The position numbers and the translations under genes were made by a program. Shown here one piece after another: positions 48,111 through 59,662 of a stretch of 64,000 nucleotides of DNA. Source of the DNA: Straminergon stramineum. Taxonomy: Eukaryota; Streptophyta; Bryopsida; Hypnales; Calliergonaceae. Below the pieces are notes generated by a model. That model did no database searches, was not told the DNA's origin, and was given only the letters and a program-made list of their open reading frames with translations. Each line of letters begins with the position of its first letter. The first letter of the stretch is position 1. The DNA lies in NCBI GenBank assembly GCA_963920665.1, contig OY987265.1, positions 23,193,001-23,257,000 on the forward strand, written 5' to 3'.

Positions 48111-48949
48111 GACCCTTCTGAAAATATATGTATGTCTCAAATTTTGGTTTGTGGAAAATCATGTTAAAGGAAATTTGGACCCTACACAAGGCCGTTTGAT
48201 TGTATGAGAATGTGCAATTAGGGAAAAAGAAAAAGAAAAATTCATTCAAAAATTCATTAAATTTTTTGGCCCACTTGATCACCTGGAATGGGGACTAAAT
48301 TTTTTATCCAAGTTTTTCCCCCCTTGGATTTGCACATCTGCTGAAATTCAAACGGCCCTCCCTTAGGGCAGATTTTCTCTAATGCCAAAAGAAACTCAGG
48401 TTAAATTCCAACTCTACTCGTAACACCAAGTGAAGTGTGAAAATGCCTTTTCCTCCCTTATATCAAATGTCAATTACTTTTTAGTGGCACAATTCCGGTG
48501 CCAAAAAATTGTGACATTTATAAAGCCAATTCCATTAAATTGGTGCACGAGGCACAAGAAAGAGATTCTTAACCTTTCAACACCCAAATTTCTTTAAATG
48601 AATTTCTAAAGTAATTTTTTCCCCCAAGATCTAATATACAATAGAGAAAAAATCAGGCATGTGGAGGGCCTCTAGGAAGTGACATCCTTATGTATATCCA
48701 TGTCACCATTGGCCTTATAGAATCTTACTGACTATGTAATCACTTTGTTTGACTTTTGCAAAGGTGAAGTTAGGACTTAATAATCAAGGTGTATCAAAGG
48801 TAGGTTTGATAATTAAGTGCATTAGAGTACAAGGTGCTTAATAATCAACCCTAAATTCAAGTTCAATTATTAATCAACTCAAAGTACAAGTTTTCGGAAA
48901 AATAGAAAATGCTCAAAATAAATTCTCGTTACTATCTACAATCAAGAAA
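48111..48949. other. AT-rich DNA with repeat fragments
   Basis: The stretch near 48595-48635 (CTTTAAATGAATTTCTAAAGTAATTTTTTCCCCCAAGATCTA) matches the interior of the 44719 element (near 45060). No gene seen. Confidence 0.4.
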
Positions 48950-49320
48950 AAATTTGATGGTCATATAAATGCCTTACTTCAATGACATTTTGTGAGGATG
49001 AAGGTTGAAGAGATCGTTTTTATAATAAAATCAATTGTCCATCACGAATCTTCAAAGGGTATGGGATAATTTGAAGATGAGAGCTTCACCACTCATAGTC
49101 AAAATACAAGAATTGTGCTCAAAATAGAATTTTAGACCTCATTTTCACATAGCAAAATAATCTTTTTCCAAAAAAACTTTGAGCTCAATTGATGTAGCAA
49201 ATCAACCTAACTTTCATCTCCAAAAATCTATTTGCGATTTAGAAACTCCAATCAAAAGTTGTGGATAAATTTCAAAGAGGAGTTGGAAGGGACATTTTTT
49301 AATATTTTTAGAACACCCTA
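48950..49320. repeat. Dispersed repeat, copy 2 (copy 1 at 26860-27225)
   Basis: Contains ATAATTTGAAGATGAGAGCTTCACCACTCAT, ACCTCATTTTCACATAGCAAAATAA and AGTTGTGGATAAATTTCAAAGAG, matching copy 1 in order and orientation. The inverted right arm seen at the first locus is absent. Confidence 0.65.
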
Positions 49321-49594
49321 TGTGAATTTTGTCTATAATTTTTTTTATTAAAAGGAAAATATGAATATAGAAAAATTCAAATGGAAACATATTTTTAGTA
49401 ATACTTGAAATTTTATGAATTTTCAAAGTGAGCTTCCTAGGAAACACAAACTTTCTCCAAATAAGGGCCATGAGCATTCTAAAAGAAATTCCTGATCAAA
49501 ACAACAATTTGTATATGGATGGCCCAAAACACTTTCTTGTCAATACGTTGCTAGCATGTGAGCCCAATATAATAAGTCCATAAGCTTAGGAGCC

Positions 49595-49910
49595 TAGGCT
49601 CCTATGTTATAAGCATCTTTCATGGTTGTAGGATGTTCATATTATAGGTGTCTACGTTGTAAGCACTTATGTTATAAGCACCCTCTATAGTTATAGAATG
49701 TTTATATAATAAATGTCTAATTATCTTATAGGTGTATATGCTTTAATTGCCTATGTTATAGGTACCTTCCATGGTTATGGAATATTTATATTGTAGGTAC
49801 CTATGTTACAAGTACCTTACATGGTTATAGGGTACTCATATTATAAGTATGTATGTTATAAACACCTTCAATAGTTGTAGAATATCTACTTACACCTAGG
49901 TTCAAGGCTC
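49595..49910. repeat. Degenerate tandem array, unit about 50-67 bp
   Basis: The core TATGTTATAAGCACCTTCATGGTTGTAGAATGTTCATATTATAGGTGTC recurs with variation at about 49602, 49669, 49752, 49802 and 49848. Spacing varies between 50 and 83 bp because of internal indels. Confidence 0.75.
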
Positions 49911-50529
49911 ATAGGCTCACATTTTTAGGCTCGCATGCTAGCATCATTGATGTTGCCAAAACTTGTTACTGGATGATGTAGGGGTTACTAATGGGAGCAC
50001 TACTCAATTGCTTCTTTGGACCTATTTACGGATACGGCAATATCTTGCTCCTTCTTTTGAAAATCCTTGCAACTAGTGATTCTTGCCAGAATTAGAGACT
50101 ATTTTTTAAATCTTCCAACTTTGTTCTCCCAAATCACCAAAAAAACAAAATCAATGGAGAAGACCACCTTTGCGAGACTCTTGGAGAGGGTATATATGGT
50201 AGAAACACCTATTGGCAACCATTCCCCTATAGCCAATATGTAAGTACTAAAAATTTCAATAGAGACTATGACTCATCTCTAACCATTAGTGTCATGACAC
50301 ATGTGCTTAGTTTTGAGAGCCAAGTAGTCTTTGAGTGAGCAATTATGGAAGACTCTATGTGTTAGGTATAGGTCCAAATTAACTTTTAACTTCCAAAACT
50401 CACATTAGTTTCAATTCAAGGCATAAAATTACCAAAAAGATTTGCAATGCACATGATTTCTATCTTTCTACAAGGTAGATAATTTTCATTGCCTTCTACT
50501 GCTTCAGATCATGCAGACATGCACTGAAT
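49911..50529. other. AT-rich DNA, nothing recognised
   Basis: Includes, at about 50500-50529, part of a diverged version of the empty-site repeat. No gene. Confidence 0.4.
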
Positions 50530-51900
50530 GCTTAAGTGGTTGATAATGGGTGGTTCTACCATATATCATTTTTTTTCGAAACCAGGGAAACGGAATCTCA
50601 TTGCCAGAGACTACTCTTGGAGAGGGTTTAGTTAAGTTAAGTTAGTGTACGTACAATGCTGCCCTGCCCTGCCCTGCCTTGCCCTGTCCTGCAGGCGGGT
50701 AGCCCTCCAGACCCTGGCCAGTGTGACCAGTGAGAAACTGAAGTTATCCCCTTCGTCCGTCGTCAGCCTTCCATTGTGCCTCTGTCTGTCTCTGTGCACT
50801 TCCTTAGGCTTAGCTTCGCCTAACTTAGAGTACCAAGGATGAAGTTGCATGGTCACTTGGTCCGTCAGGTACAAAAATGCATTTAATAATAACTTATGCC
50901 TCCTCCAGGCAGTTTTTTTCACCAGCCAGCCTCTGCAACTGGCAGTGATGACTGAGGAGTGATGAGTGATGAGAGGCCACTCCAGGTGTACCTTTCCCTT
51001 TGGCACATTTATTTTCTTGAATTTCATTCTGGACTCTGGAGAAGAAGTAACTTCAATGTTGGTATTGCATACAGTAGATGGAATTGAAAGCCTGGAAAAG
51101 GATGGACTTGGATCCTACAAACTGAGCCTCTGTCATTTGTGTGTGTAAGGTAGGCCTACTTACTCCCGATTGTGACAAATTCAAGAGCTCATCCATCAAA
51201 ACTTACACAGGAACACATTCAGAATTTGACTGAATGCAAGGAACTTGACTGCAACTCTTGGAACTTGGACAATAGGAATGGAGTCTTTGTACAATAACTT
51301 CCTTATTACCCTTGAATTCCCGTAGTGTCTCACTGCTGGTAAAGTTAATGTGATTTAAGTTCAAGATGGTTGCTTCTTACTTCTTAGGTATGAATGACAA
51401 ACCTCTTGGTCCCATTGAATAATCTTGATTAACTTAATGGCTGTTGAAAATCTAGCTGTGGTGTGAGCAGCATTCAGTTCTGCAGTTGTTGACATGTAGC
51501 TAGAAAGAAGAAGAACAACAACACATTCAGCAGGACTGACAGAAATCACTGAAATTGTCAACAAAAGTTATCAGACCCCCATGACGGCGGGGCGCAAGCA
51601 TTCAGTCAGCTGCAGGTGGGTGTAAGGAGCTGCTAACAGTACTAAGGTATGCGAACATGGGAATCCTCCTGCAAAAGTAGCAGTTGGCTGGGGTCACAGA
51701 TATAATAGATGATCTGCATAATTTGGCCATCTCACTGGGCAAGGCATCACTTCTTGACTGTCTACAAGTTATTAAAGGTTAGGCGATGAATTAAGTTTCC
51801 GTACTTAGGACGCAAAGCATCCCCAAATTGCAGATGTCAGGACAAAAATAGTAGGCCTTCAATGCTCAATTGATCAAATTTAGTTGAAGTTAAGTTATTT
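50530..51900. other. Balanced-composition patch without a recognised gene
   Basis: Begins with a TTTTTTTTCGAAACCAGGGAAACGGAATCTCATTGCC segment that resembles 62315-62360. A CCCTG-type pentamer repeat lies at 50659-50689. Frames of 60-131 codons are open on both strands (for example 50632-51027 minus), but none has recognisable features. It may be untranslated or relict gene sequence. Confidence 0.4.
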
Positions 51901-54088
51901 CAAGCACGGTTTTGAAGGTCCACTTAGGTGCTGTTTGGAACTCTTGAAGGTATTTCAATTACTGCACACTGCAATATAGTAACTACACCTAAAATGGCAC
52001 AAATATAAGCAATTCAGCATTATTAAGCAATGTTCCCAATGTTATATTGAACAATTTATTGTGGGGTCTTGTTGGTAGTCAAAAAGGGGATTTTAGATTC
52101 TCTTAGAATGTATTTTTTGGACACTCTGTGAATAAACTACAAATTTTCAAAGTGTTGAAAATAGATATTTCCAAAAGTGACCATAAACTCTTATGATTAG
52201 CGGCAATAATTTTTAGGCAAGAATCTAGGCTAATCAGTCCTAGGAAGTGGTCAAAATTAGGTGTGGCTCCCTTAATAAGACTCAATTGCATTGATTTTGA
52301 AACTATGCCTATATATAAGGGGCACTAGTACGGTAGTTCATAGTATTTAGTTGGAATCCATGTAATGTTGTTTCTACCAAACAACTTTATACTATCCAAA
52401 TAGTGTGATTTTCATCCAACTTTCATTTTCTATTCATCCACCTCATTCCAATTCCATTCATTTCAAAGGAATTCATCCAAATTTCAGATGAATTTCATCC
52501 AAAAGATCAAATTGATAAATGAAATTAATTCTTATTTCACCAAATTAGTGTGGATCTTGCACTATTCAAATCCTTACGCTTATTGAAATTAATTTAAATA
52601 GTTGTAATTGACCCTAATCCTATTTTTTTAATCCATTCAAGAGCTTTTACACTATTCACAACCTTGTCAGAGTATGGCTAGATTTCAAGGTGTGTGAGCT
52701 TCAAATTCTGTTCACATTGTTCTAAGCTAATTTACAAATTTATCCTCAACACCCCAAAGATTGTACATATATAGTCAAACTCTGTTTATGAGCTCCATTT
52801 AGCCTCTTAAATCATATTTGAGTTCTAAAGTAATCTTTTTTGTTGCATGAGACTATGTATTAATCATCAATGTAAGAGAAAACTCTAATTACTTTACATG
52901 AAAAAATTTAAAATTGTAATTTTGAAGTTAATATGTGGAATTCTTTTAATAAACATAACAAAACCAATTAAATTAGTTTTAATTTTCTCCAAGTTTTAAA
53001 AATAAACATGACAAATACAATTAATTTTTTTTCAAATAATTTTTTCTTTATTACATCCAAAATACCCTTGGTGGTGAACTTTTAGTCAAATCACCACCAT
53101 CAAGCTAAATAAGCACTTTTGCATATGCTGATTTTTAAAAGAATTTTGGGAGAAAAAGTCCAAAAAATAAATTTTGAAGTGTAACTTGTCTATAATATTT
53201 ATATCAATTGGAATACATATAGAATCATTTGAGATATTGAACAAAAATGAATTATAGAATAAGAAAAAATATTGGTATTGTTTTTTTAAATTTGAAAATG
53301 ATTTATCAATAAGAAAATACAAACAAAACACTTAGAGCTTTAGATTACAACAACTCTTTGAATTTTGGGATTTTTTCAAAATTTGGAAATGGAATTGAAA
53401 GAAAACTTCTTATAATAGGCTTTATTTTTTTAATTTAAATCAAAACCCCAAATGGATCAATTTGAAAGTTACAATCAAGTTTGACCAAGGTGCATTCACT
53501 TTTTTTTATCTACAGGGGGCTAATGCTGAAAAAGTAGACACAGTGAGTAATGATCAACATGTTTGTCATTCTAACATAAATTTCTAAAAAAGAGCAAAGG
53601 TGATTGCAAGAAGGACTCAATAAGACATGCAAAATCTGTTAGAGGTCCCTTGGAATTATGTTCTTTGTCTACAATCTTTGCTATATAAATAGACTTACGA
53701 TTCATAAACAAGATTTTTATGCCTATTTTACACATCCCATCATTTTTAGTATCTTTTCAAAAAATTATATTTTAAATAATCTCCAATGAGGTGCAACTTT
53801 ATCATTTCAAAGTTTTCTCATACAATTTCAAACTTGAGATTTTGTAAGGGGTCATCTCCCTCAAATTTCATTTAATTTGAGTGAATGAAGATTGTATCGT
53901 GAATCCATTCATGAATCTATACCTCAAGTTTAATGTTGCTTTGTAATTTGGAAGAAACAAAAATTTAGATTCATAGACAAACTCTAATGCTCACAAACAT
54001 GCATTTTTTTGGTGATTACACAATCTTATGTCTTATTCTTATTCCAACTTTAAAATCATGAAAATTTTCCCAAAAAATTATTTGCAAA
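51901..54088. other. AT-rich DNA, one dispersed repeat
   Basis: 52090-52170 (GATTTTAGATTCTCTTAGAATG, ATTTTTTGGACAC, AAATTTTCAAAGTG) aligns with 61340-61425 (GATTTAGTAGAATGC, ATTTTTTGGTCAC, AATTTTCAAAATGC). No gene recognised. Confidence 0.4.
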
Positions 54089-54172
54089 TTAACCCCTAAA
54101 GTACTAAACTTTAGGTTTTGGCAACATAGAAATTTAGGGCAATTCACTACAAATGGAATTTTTATTTTTTTC

Positions 54173-54479
54173 CATTAGATGAGATTTGGAGAAATAAGGG
54201 GCCATTTCAAACCTATTCCCCATATTGTTCCCACATTAGTGTGGGCACAACTAATTGTTGTCAACTATCATAAATACTAAATTTTTAAATGAAAAAAAAG
54301 GTTCTTTTTTTGGTTCAGAAATTGAAAAAAAGTCAAATAATAAATTATTAAAAAAATTCTAATGTAGCTGACACCCGACCACATCATCACTACTGCAATG
54401 GCGAAGTTCAGTGAGTTCCCCACTATTTGGAACTACAAGGAATTTGTAGTCTTCTATTTGGCCCAAATCTCATCTAATG
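54173..54479. mobile_element. Nested TIR insert within copy D, 307 bp
   Basis: The termini CATTAGATGAGATTTGG and CCAAATCTCATCTAATG are perfect 17-bp inverted repeats. Copy C lacks the insert at the equivalent point (TTTTTCTTTGAAATTTTC there; TTTTTTTC | TTTGAAATTTTT here). No clear target duplication. The interior is partly GC-richer (GACACCCGACCACATC). Superfamily unknown. Confidence 0.65.
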
Positions 54480-54681
54480 TTTGAAATTTTTACATAACAT
54501 GTTCCCAAGGAGTAATTTTGAGGCCCCAAAATTATCTTAACTTTTGACTACATGGTTAAAAAATTATTGTATGATATGTAATTTTCATTGCTCAACAAGC
54601 AACCTAAACAACTCAAAAACATTCTTTGGAAATCACTTTTTCAAGAAATAAATATTTGAAATTGGTTTTCAAGATTTATAT

Positions 54682-54848
54682 CACTAGAAGAAAACAATGT
54701 TGAGTTCAACAGAACTCAGCTGACGCGAAAATCTGAAAACTGCCAAAAATGCAGTTTCTATGTTGGCTGCAATGTAGCTTTCTGAAAACTTTTTCAAATT
54801 TTCGTGTCAACTGAGTTTTGTTGAACTCAACACTATTTTCTTCTAGTG
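54682..54848. mobile_element. Nested CACTA-like MITE within copy D, 167 bp, TSD TAT
   Basis: The termini are about 50-bp inverted repeats starting CACTAGAAGAAAA and continuing TGTTGAGTTCAACA and ACTCAG-TGAC-CGAAAAT on both sides. The flanks are TAT at 54679-54681 and 54849-54851. Removing the insert and one TAT gives ATTTATATACATG, matching ATTTATATGTACATG in copy C, the unoccupied state. CACTA termini plus a 3-bp duplication fit the CACTA superfamily. Confidence 0.88.
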
Positions 54849-55509
54849 TATATACATGAAGAGCCTTGAATCATTCCATCTTGATTCATAAGATGAAAGT
54901 TATGAGGAGTTTTAGTTTGTAGGCAATCATGGATTCTTTATTTTAAAATAAACTTTGAAGTCCTTTATTTAACACAATTTTTAATATTTTTTGAAGAAAA
55001 TAAAATCATAGGAAGTAAATTGTATATCACACCATTACAACCATTGGGATTGGAATTTTTTCAATTCTATAACTAAATTCTTAATAATTTAGTGTTTTGA
55101 ATCATTCTCTACTTCATTGCACTTACTATTTTTTTTCCTATATGTTATACAAATTCAAATGATTTGAAATTTCAAGCATGTAGCCAACTTGCCTTGAAGA
55201 ATGAATCCGAAAAAGCACCACCATTTTGGACATTTTTTCATATGAATGTGACCCTGTGAAGTGCAATTGCCCGTTTTCTTGTTGGGCCCAAAAAATGATT
55301 TTTGTCGATTCAAATGTTAATATCTTACAATCTACCTGGTAAAAATTTCCGAAATTTTTACTATACCTTCTTGAACTAGCTTAGTACAAGATCACATGGT
55401 TACATGTATCCAAAAATGTTTTTTTTTCCTAAAATTTGGTACTTGTACTAGAAATGGTAATTTTGGAGTATTTGGGGTGAAAACATAATCAAAAACCTTC
55501 AGGGGTCTA

Positions 55510-57014
55510 TACTTGGGTCTATAACACATCTATTGTTTTTCAAGTATAGAATGGAATGAGAATTTAATCAACTTTGTGAATTTTCCTACTACAAAGTATA
55601 TTTAAGTTTAATTTTTTAGTTTCTTATCCCAATTTCGTATATTTTATGAATTTTCTTTAATTTTTATTCATGGTAATTTCTAATAATAATAATAAATATT
55701 TATGAATTTTAGAATGCATGCAATTTCATCTATTAAAAATCAAATGGATTCGTTATTACTTAGAAATACTAAACAAATGGGATTTAGAAATTAAATTTTA
55801 TTGAAGCTTCACAACTGTCTTGTTTATAGGCTCATCCATTCAATATTATCTTAGCACCAATCTCTCCTTCGTTCTTGATTTATTTGTTAAATTTCCAACA
55901 CCTAAAAAAAATTTAATAATTTATGGATTGTCATGCAACAAGCTTCCGACCTTTCTATTAGTGCTTTAATCCTTAAAGATTTGTGGGAACATGTGTATAT
56001 GGTAGCAAATTTGACTCTTAGAATATAAAATATGTAATAAAATAAGTTTAAATATACACCACATGCTTGATAATTTAACAATTAATATATTTCATTTGAA
56101 TGTCATTTTGACTTTTAAACTTAATCATGCACAAGTACATCAACATGCACATGGAATATTAGGCTATTTTGCATCTTCTAAGACATGTTAGAGGTGTAAG
56201 AATGATTTAAAATTGGGAGTGTCTTGTATCATTGGACCCAACTCAAGATGAATACAAACTCGTGTTTTAAGATATATCGTAATTCATGCACCTTTTATGC
56301 CAATATACAAAAACACCACGTTGCTTCCAAAATTGGGCTTTCCAATCTTTTAAGGATTAGCTTATTTTGTATATGTTATGGAATATTATTCTCAATGTTT
56401 CTTTCATTGAAGAAAATGGAAAATATATCAAGGTAACCAATCCTATTCCATTATGTGACTATTTCTACCACACTCCAATAGGCCCTATTTTGCAATCTAA
56501 ATTTTGGGAATGGATAATTTTACCCAATTTTGGAAGCAACCTAACATTAACCATTCTCAATTTTCAAGAGATTAGATTGCTTGTGGCCAAATTCGGAGGT
56601 GAATGTAGCAAAATTAAAGGTATAAGCACGGACAACAAGCTTTGCAAAGTTGCTTTTAGGATCAATGAAATTTGAAGTAGCAAATTCCTACTAAAGGAAG
56701 TGGCCATAATGGGATCTTGGTATGGTGAGTACTATTTTGGATTTTGCCAATTTTAAGATAAAGCATGACTATTATCAACTCTATACTTTTTCAATTTAGG
56801 GAAGCCTAATAGCACTCAAGGGAGGCAACCCATTCCTAATCATTGCTCCATTTTGATAGCAAAGGGTGGAGTACTTTTGATCAAGAGGTGATTAATAATG
56901 ATTAATGTTGGAGCAATTGTGGCGCATTATGCTTGGCTACAAGACTCTCAATATTGCAATGAAACCTTGTTGGATTTTGCAATTGGCCCTTGATCAAAAA
57001 TAGAAAGGTCTATA
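55510..57014. other. AT-rich DNA, no gene recognised
   Basis: A 102-codon plus-strand frame at 56367-56675 (EIRLLVAKFGGECSKIKGIS near its end) has no recognised domain and overlaps another frame. Nothing else. Confidence 0.4.
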
Positions 57015-57180
57015 TGACCAATATGGGTGCAACTGAATCTTTAGCTAAAATATTCCTAGTAATTATGTTCTGAGAAATAAAAATCTGAAAAATTATGGAA
57101 ACCTTATGAACTCTTTTTTTGCACATGGGATAATTTCCCTATTGTTGAAACCTCCCTTGCAGATACGTGTATTTGCTTAA

Positions 57181-58153
57181 CCCCTCATTGCTAGAGGGGA
57201 CGAAAAGTGTCCTCACATTGTTTGGTAGTCAAATTCAAAGTGTCGTTGCTTCTACATTTGATGTCTGAATTCAATAAAACTTGTTGGAAAAGTTGCTCAT
57301 ATTAGTCTCATTTCACTGGTAAAATTTTCAAATCAATCCAAGATGTACTAAGTTTTTGAAAGCCCTTCAAAGTTCACAAGTTCAATTTGAGGTCACCACA
57401 TTGCACTATGATGGCTGCAACTTTAGGGGCTTGTAACTTTTTCATAAAATGTTTGTTTTCAATAAAAACTTGTTGCGTTTTGTTCCTCTTAAGGTCTAGT
57501 TATTGTGGTAGAATTTTCATCTCAAACCAAGTTGTTTTGAATGTGGGAGGAATTCGAAGTACAAAATCCAAACATTTTTGCATTATAGTGAACTTTTGCA
57601 GCTTATAACTTCTTTATACATGGTCCATTTTTAATCATTTTTGTTGGAAAAGTTTTACATACTAGTCTATTTTTTGTGGTTAAAATTTCATATCAATACA
57701 AGAGGCAATGAGTGGTTGAGAAGCATTTTAGTATAGGGGGGTTCAGCCATAGATGTGATTTTTTGCTACTTTTGTCACTGTTTTTTGACATTTCAAAACA
57801 CAATTTTGTAGATACAATGAATCAATTGAATGATGTTTTTCTCACCAAAGTGTTTGCCTTTTGGTTTTGAATCACTTTGTAGCTTAAAGTTTTTTCATTT
57901 GGGTAGGTTTAGAAATGAAATTTCACCTCCAAATGTGTTTTTAAGAAAATTTCAGCTTCTTTTTTCAACACTAAAACATTATAATCATTCAATCTATACG
58001 TTCAAATGACCCCAAATTTGTTTCACACCATCTACAACATGCACACTACAAGATTGTATGGTTGAGATTTTCTTACTTCACTAAAATTTAGACTTGAAGC
58101 ACTTGAAAAGCAAGGATGTTTTTACACATGTTTGGACTTCAGGCGATGAGGGA
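57181..58153. mobile_element. TTAA-flanked non-autonomous element, family 2 (973 bp), piggyBac-like
   Basis: Flanked by TTAA at 57177-57180 and 58154-58157. The termini are CCCCTCATTGCTAGAGG and, reverse-complemented at the right, TCCCTCATCGCCTGAAG, giving TIRs of about 11 bp. Flanking sequence on both sides aligns with 39640-39830, which has a single TTAA and no insert, directly showing the 4-bp duplication. The interior has three degenerate copies of a roughly 190-bp unit (AAAACTTGTTGGAAAAGTT, TTTTCATATCAA-CAAG words near 57265, 57460 and 57635). No transposase. TTAA target plus CCC terminus are piggyBac features. Confidence 0.85.
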
Positions 58154-58157
58154 TTAA

Positions 58158-59096
58158 GTGGTCAGAAATGGATTGCTTCCCTTGTGCATTTTCTAGGCTT
58201 CACCCCCCAAAATTATAGAAATTACACACCCACTTGGAAGAATCTGAAACCACTTCCTACTGGCTTCATTGTTAATTATACATGTCTGCAGGAAAAACTG
58301 ATCTTCTCTCTCTCTCTCTCTCTCATAGTTCTAGGGGATCAATCAGACTGGAAATTGTGGTGACAATAGGGCTGGTTACCTTCCCTTGGAGCTGTGGATT
58401 TGTGGAATGTGGAGCACCACGCTGCTTCCCCCCCAACCAAGAATGATATGAATCAGTCTGAGCAACAATCAACAATAGCTTTTTGTGAAGAAGTGGCAGG
58501 TACAATTCCCCAGCAACAGTAAGTGAACCCAGAAATGACTTATTACTGCGTAGCCCAGCATCCAAGAAGAAGCCTATAATTGGAACTTCCTAAAGCTTAG
58601 ACTAATTATGTGTGTTCCACTTGCTACACTGCTCTCAGATCTAGGATGCTTAGGGCCTCCTTACATGTATCGGTGGGCAAGGAAACTTCACAGGGAGTGC
58701 TACAGGTGAATATTGCAATTGTACTTTCATGTGGACCCGGTGGGTAGAGAGGAATACAATAAGAAATCGACATGTAGTAGATTCTCTCAAGAATAAATAG
58801 TCTCCACCAATGGAGTTGTCCACCAATATCGGTGAAACTTCAACTCCTCCTTTCCCGCTTGCCCACCCCGGCAAGACAATCGGTTGAGCCTATTTCGACT
58901 TGTTTCGTCTTATTGCTTGAATTAGTACAAAGCTTGCCCACTAGGCCAGGATGTAAGCGCGCCCTTAGCAATTCACTAGTATGCCCTGTGCCATTGCTGT
59001 TGCTAGTCACCAGGATGTCAAAAGTTATGGCTAAGCCCTCCTTGATTTCCTTAAATAAAAGTAAAAGTAATTTTCTATTTTTTTAACTCTTGTAAA
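58158..59096. other. Balanced-composition patch with (TC)n, no gene recognised
   Basis: The first 30 bp continue the interrupted repeat. Frames of 74-89 codons are open in several overlapping phases on both strands between 58094 and 59086, without domains. Confidence 0.4.
58305..58324. repeat. (TC)10 microsatellite
   Basis: Ten uninterrupted TC dinucleotides. Confidence 0.97.
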
Positions 59097-59526
59097 ACTT
59101 CAAAATTCAATCATTTCCCCATCGAGGGTCCAAAAGCCATGGAACAAAGCCTGTGCACTCCTCCTTGTTAAGGGCCTTCCAACGGTACTAAGAAGGCAAC
59201 CTGGAGACACGCGGTTTGGAAGATCTCAATGTAAGAAACAAAACAAAACAAACAACCTAACTTAAAGGTACTACTACTACTAGTGTGCTTTGTACCATTG
59301 CCACATCCCAAATCAAACTAAAAGTGATTTCAGATATTTTGGTTAAAAAAAAAACCCTTAAAATTCAATAACTTTCACATTGTAGGTTGAAAATGTTGTG
59401 GATCAAAGCCCGTCAACCCCTGCTTTTTGAGGGCTTTCCAATAGTACCAAGAACTCAAATGGGGATGCACGGTTTGGGAAATCTCAACATAACAAACAAA
59501 CAAAAGAAACAAACTAACTTAAGGCA
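59097..59526. repeat. Direct duplication of a roughly 170-bp segment
   Basis: TTCAAAATTCAAT, GGAACAAAGCC, GGGCCTTCCAACGGTACTAAGAA, GCGGTTTGGAAGATCTCAA and ACAAACAACCTAACTTAA at 59097-59274 recur, diverged, at 59356-59526 (TTAAAATTCAAT, GGATCAAAGCC, GGGCTTTCCAATAGTACCAAGAA, ACGGTTTGGGAAATCTCAA, ACAAACTAACTTAA). Offset about 255 bp. Confidence 0.75.
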
Positions 59527-59662
59527 TGGATGGAATTTTGTCAACTTTCCTCTTGCATTGGATGGCTCCAAAATTTCCATTGACACTAACAATTTTGTTG
59601 AATTTGCACTAAATTTTTCTTGTTATGGTAGCATCAAAAGGTATTGAACAAATTTATGTTAA

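Larger units (their letters stand above)
54093..55505 (-). mobile_element. TTAA family 1, copy D, with two nested insertions (1413 bp)
   Basis: The left end is TTAA (54089-54092) followed by CCCCTAAAG. The right end is CTTCAGGGG followed by TCTA, a decayed TTAA. The body aligns with copy C in the same orientation; removing 54173-54479 and 54682-54848 reduces it to about 940 bp, the family length. No transposase is encoded. Confidence 0.75.

Noticed and set aside
56224..56675. Two overlapping plus-strand frames of 70 and 102 codons
   Set aside because: Overlap in different frames, no recognised domain, ordinary AT-rich composition.
57387..57608. 73-codon frame inside the 57.2-kb TTAA element as a possible transposase
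   Set aside because: It lies across the internal degenerate repeat, is far too short, and shows no DDE-type motif.
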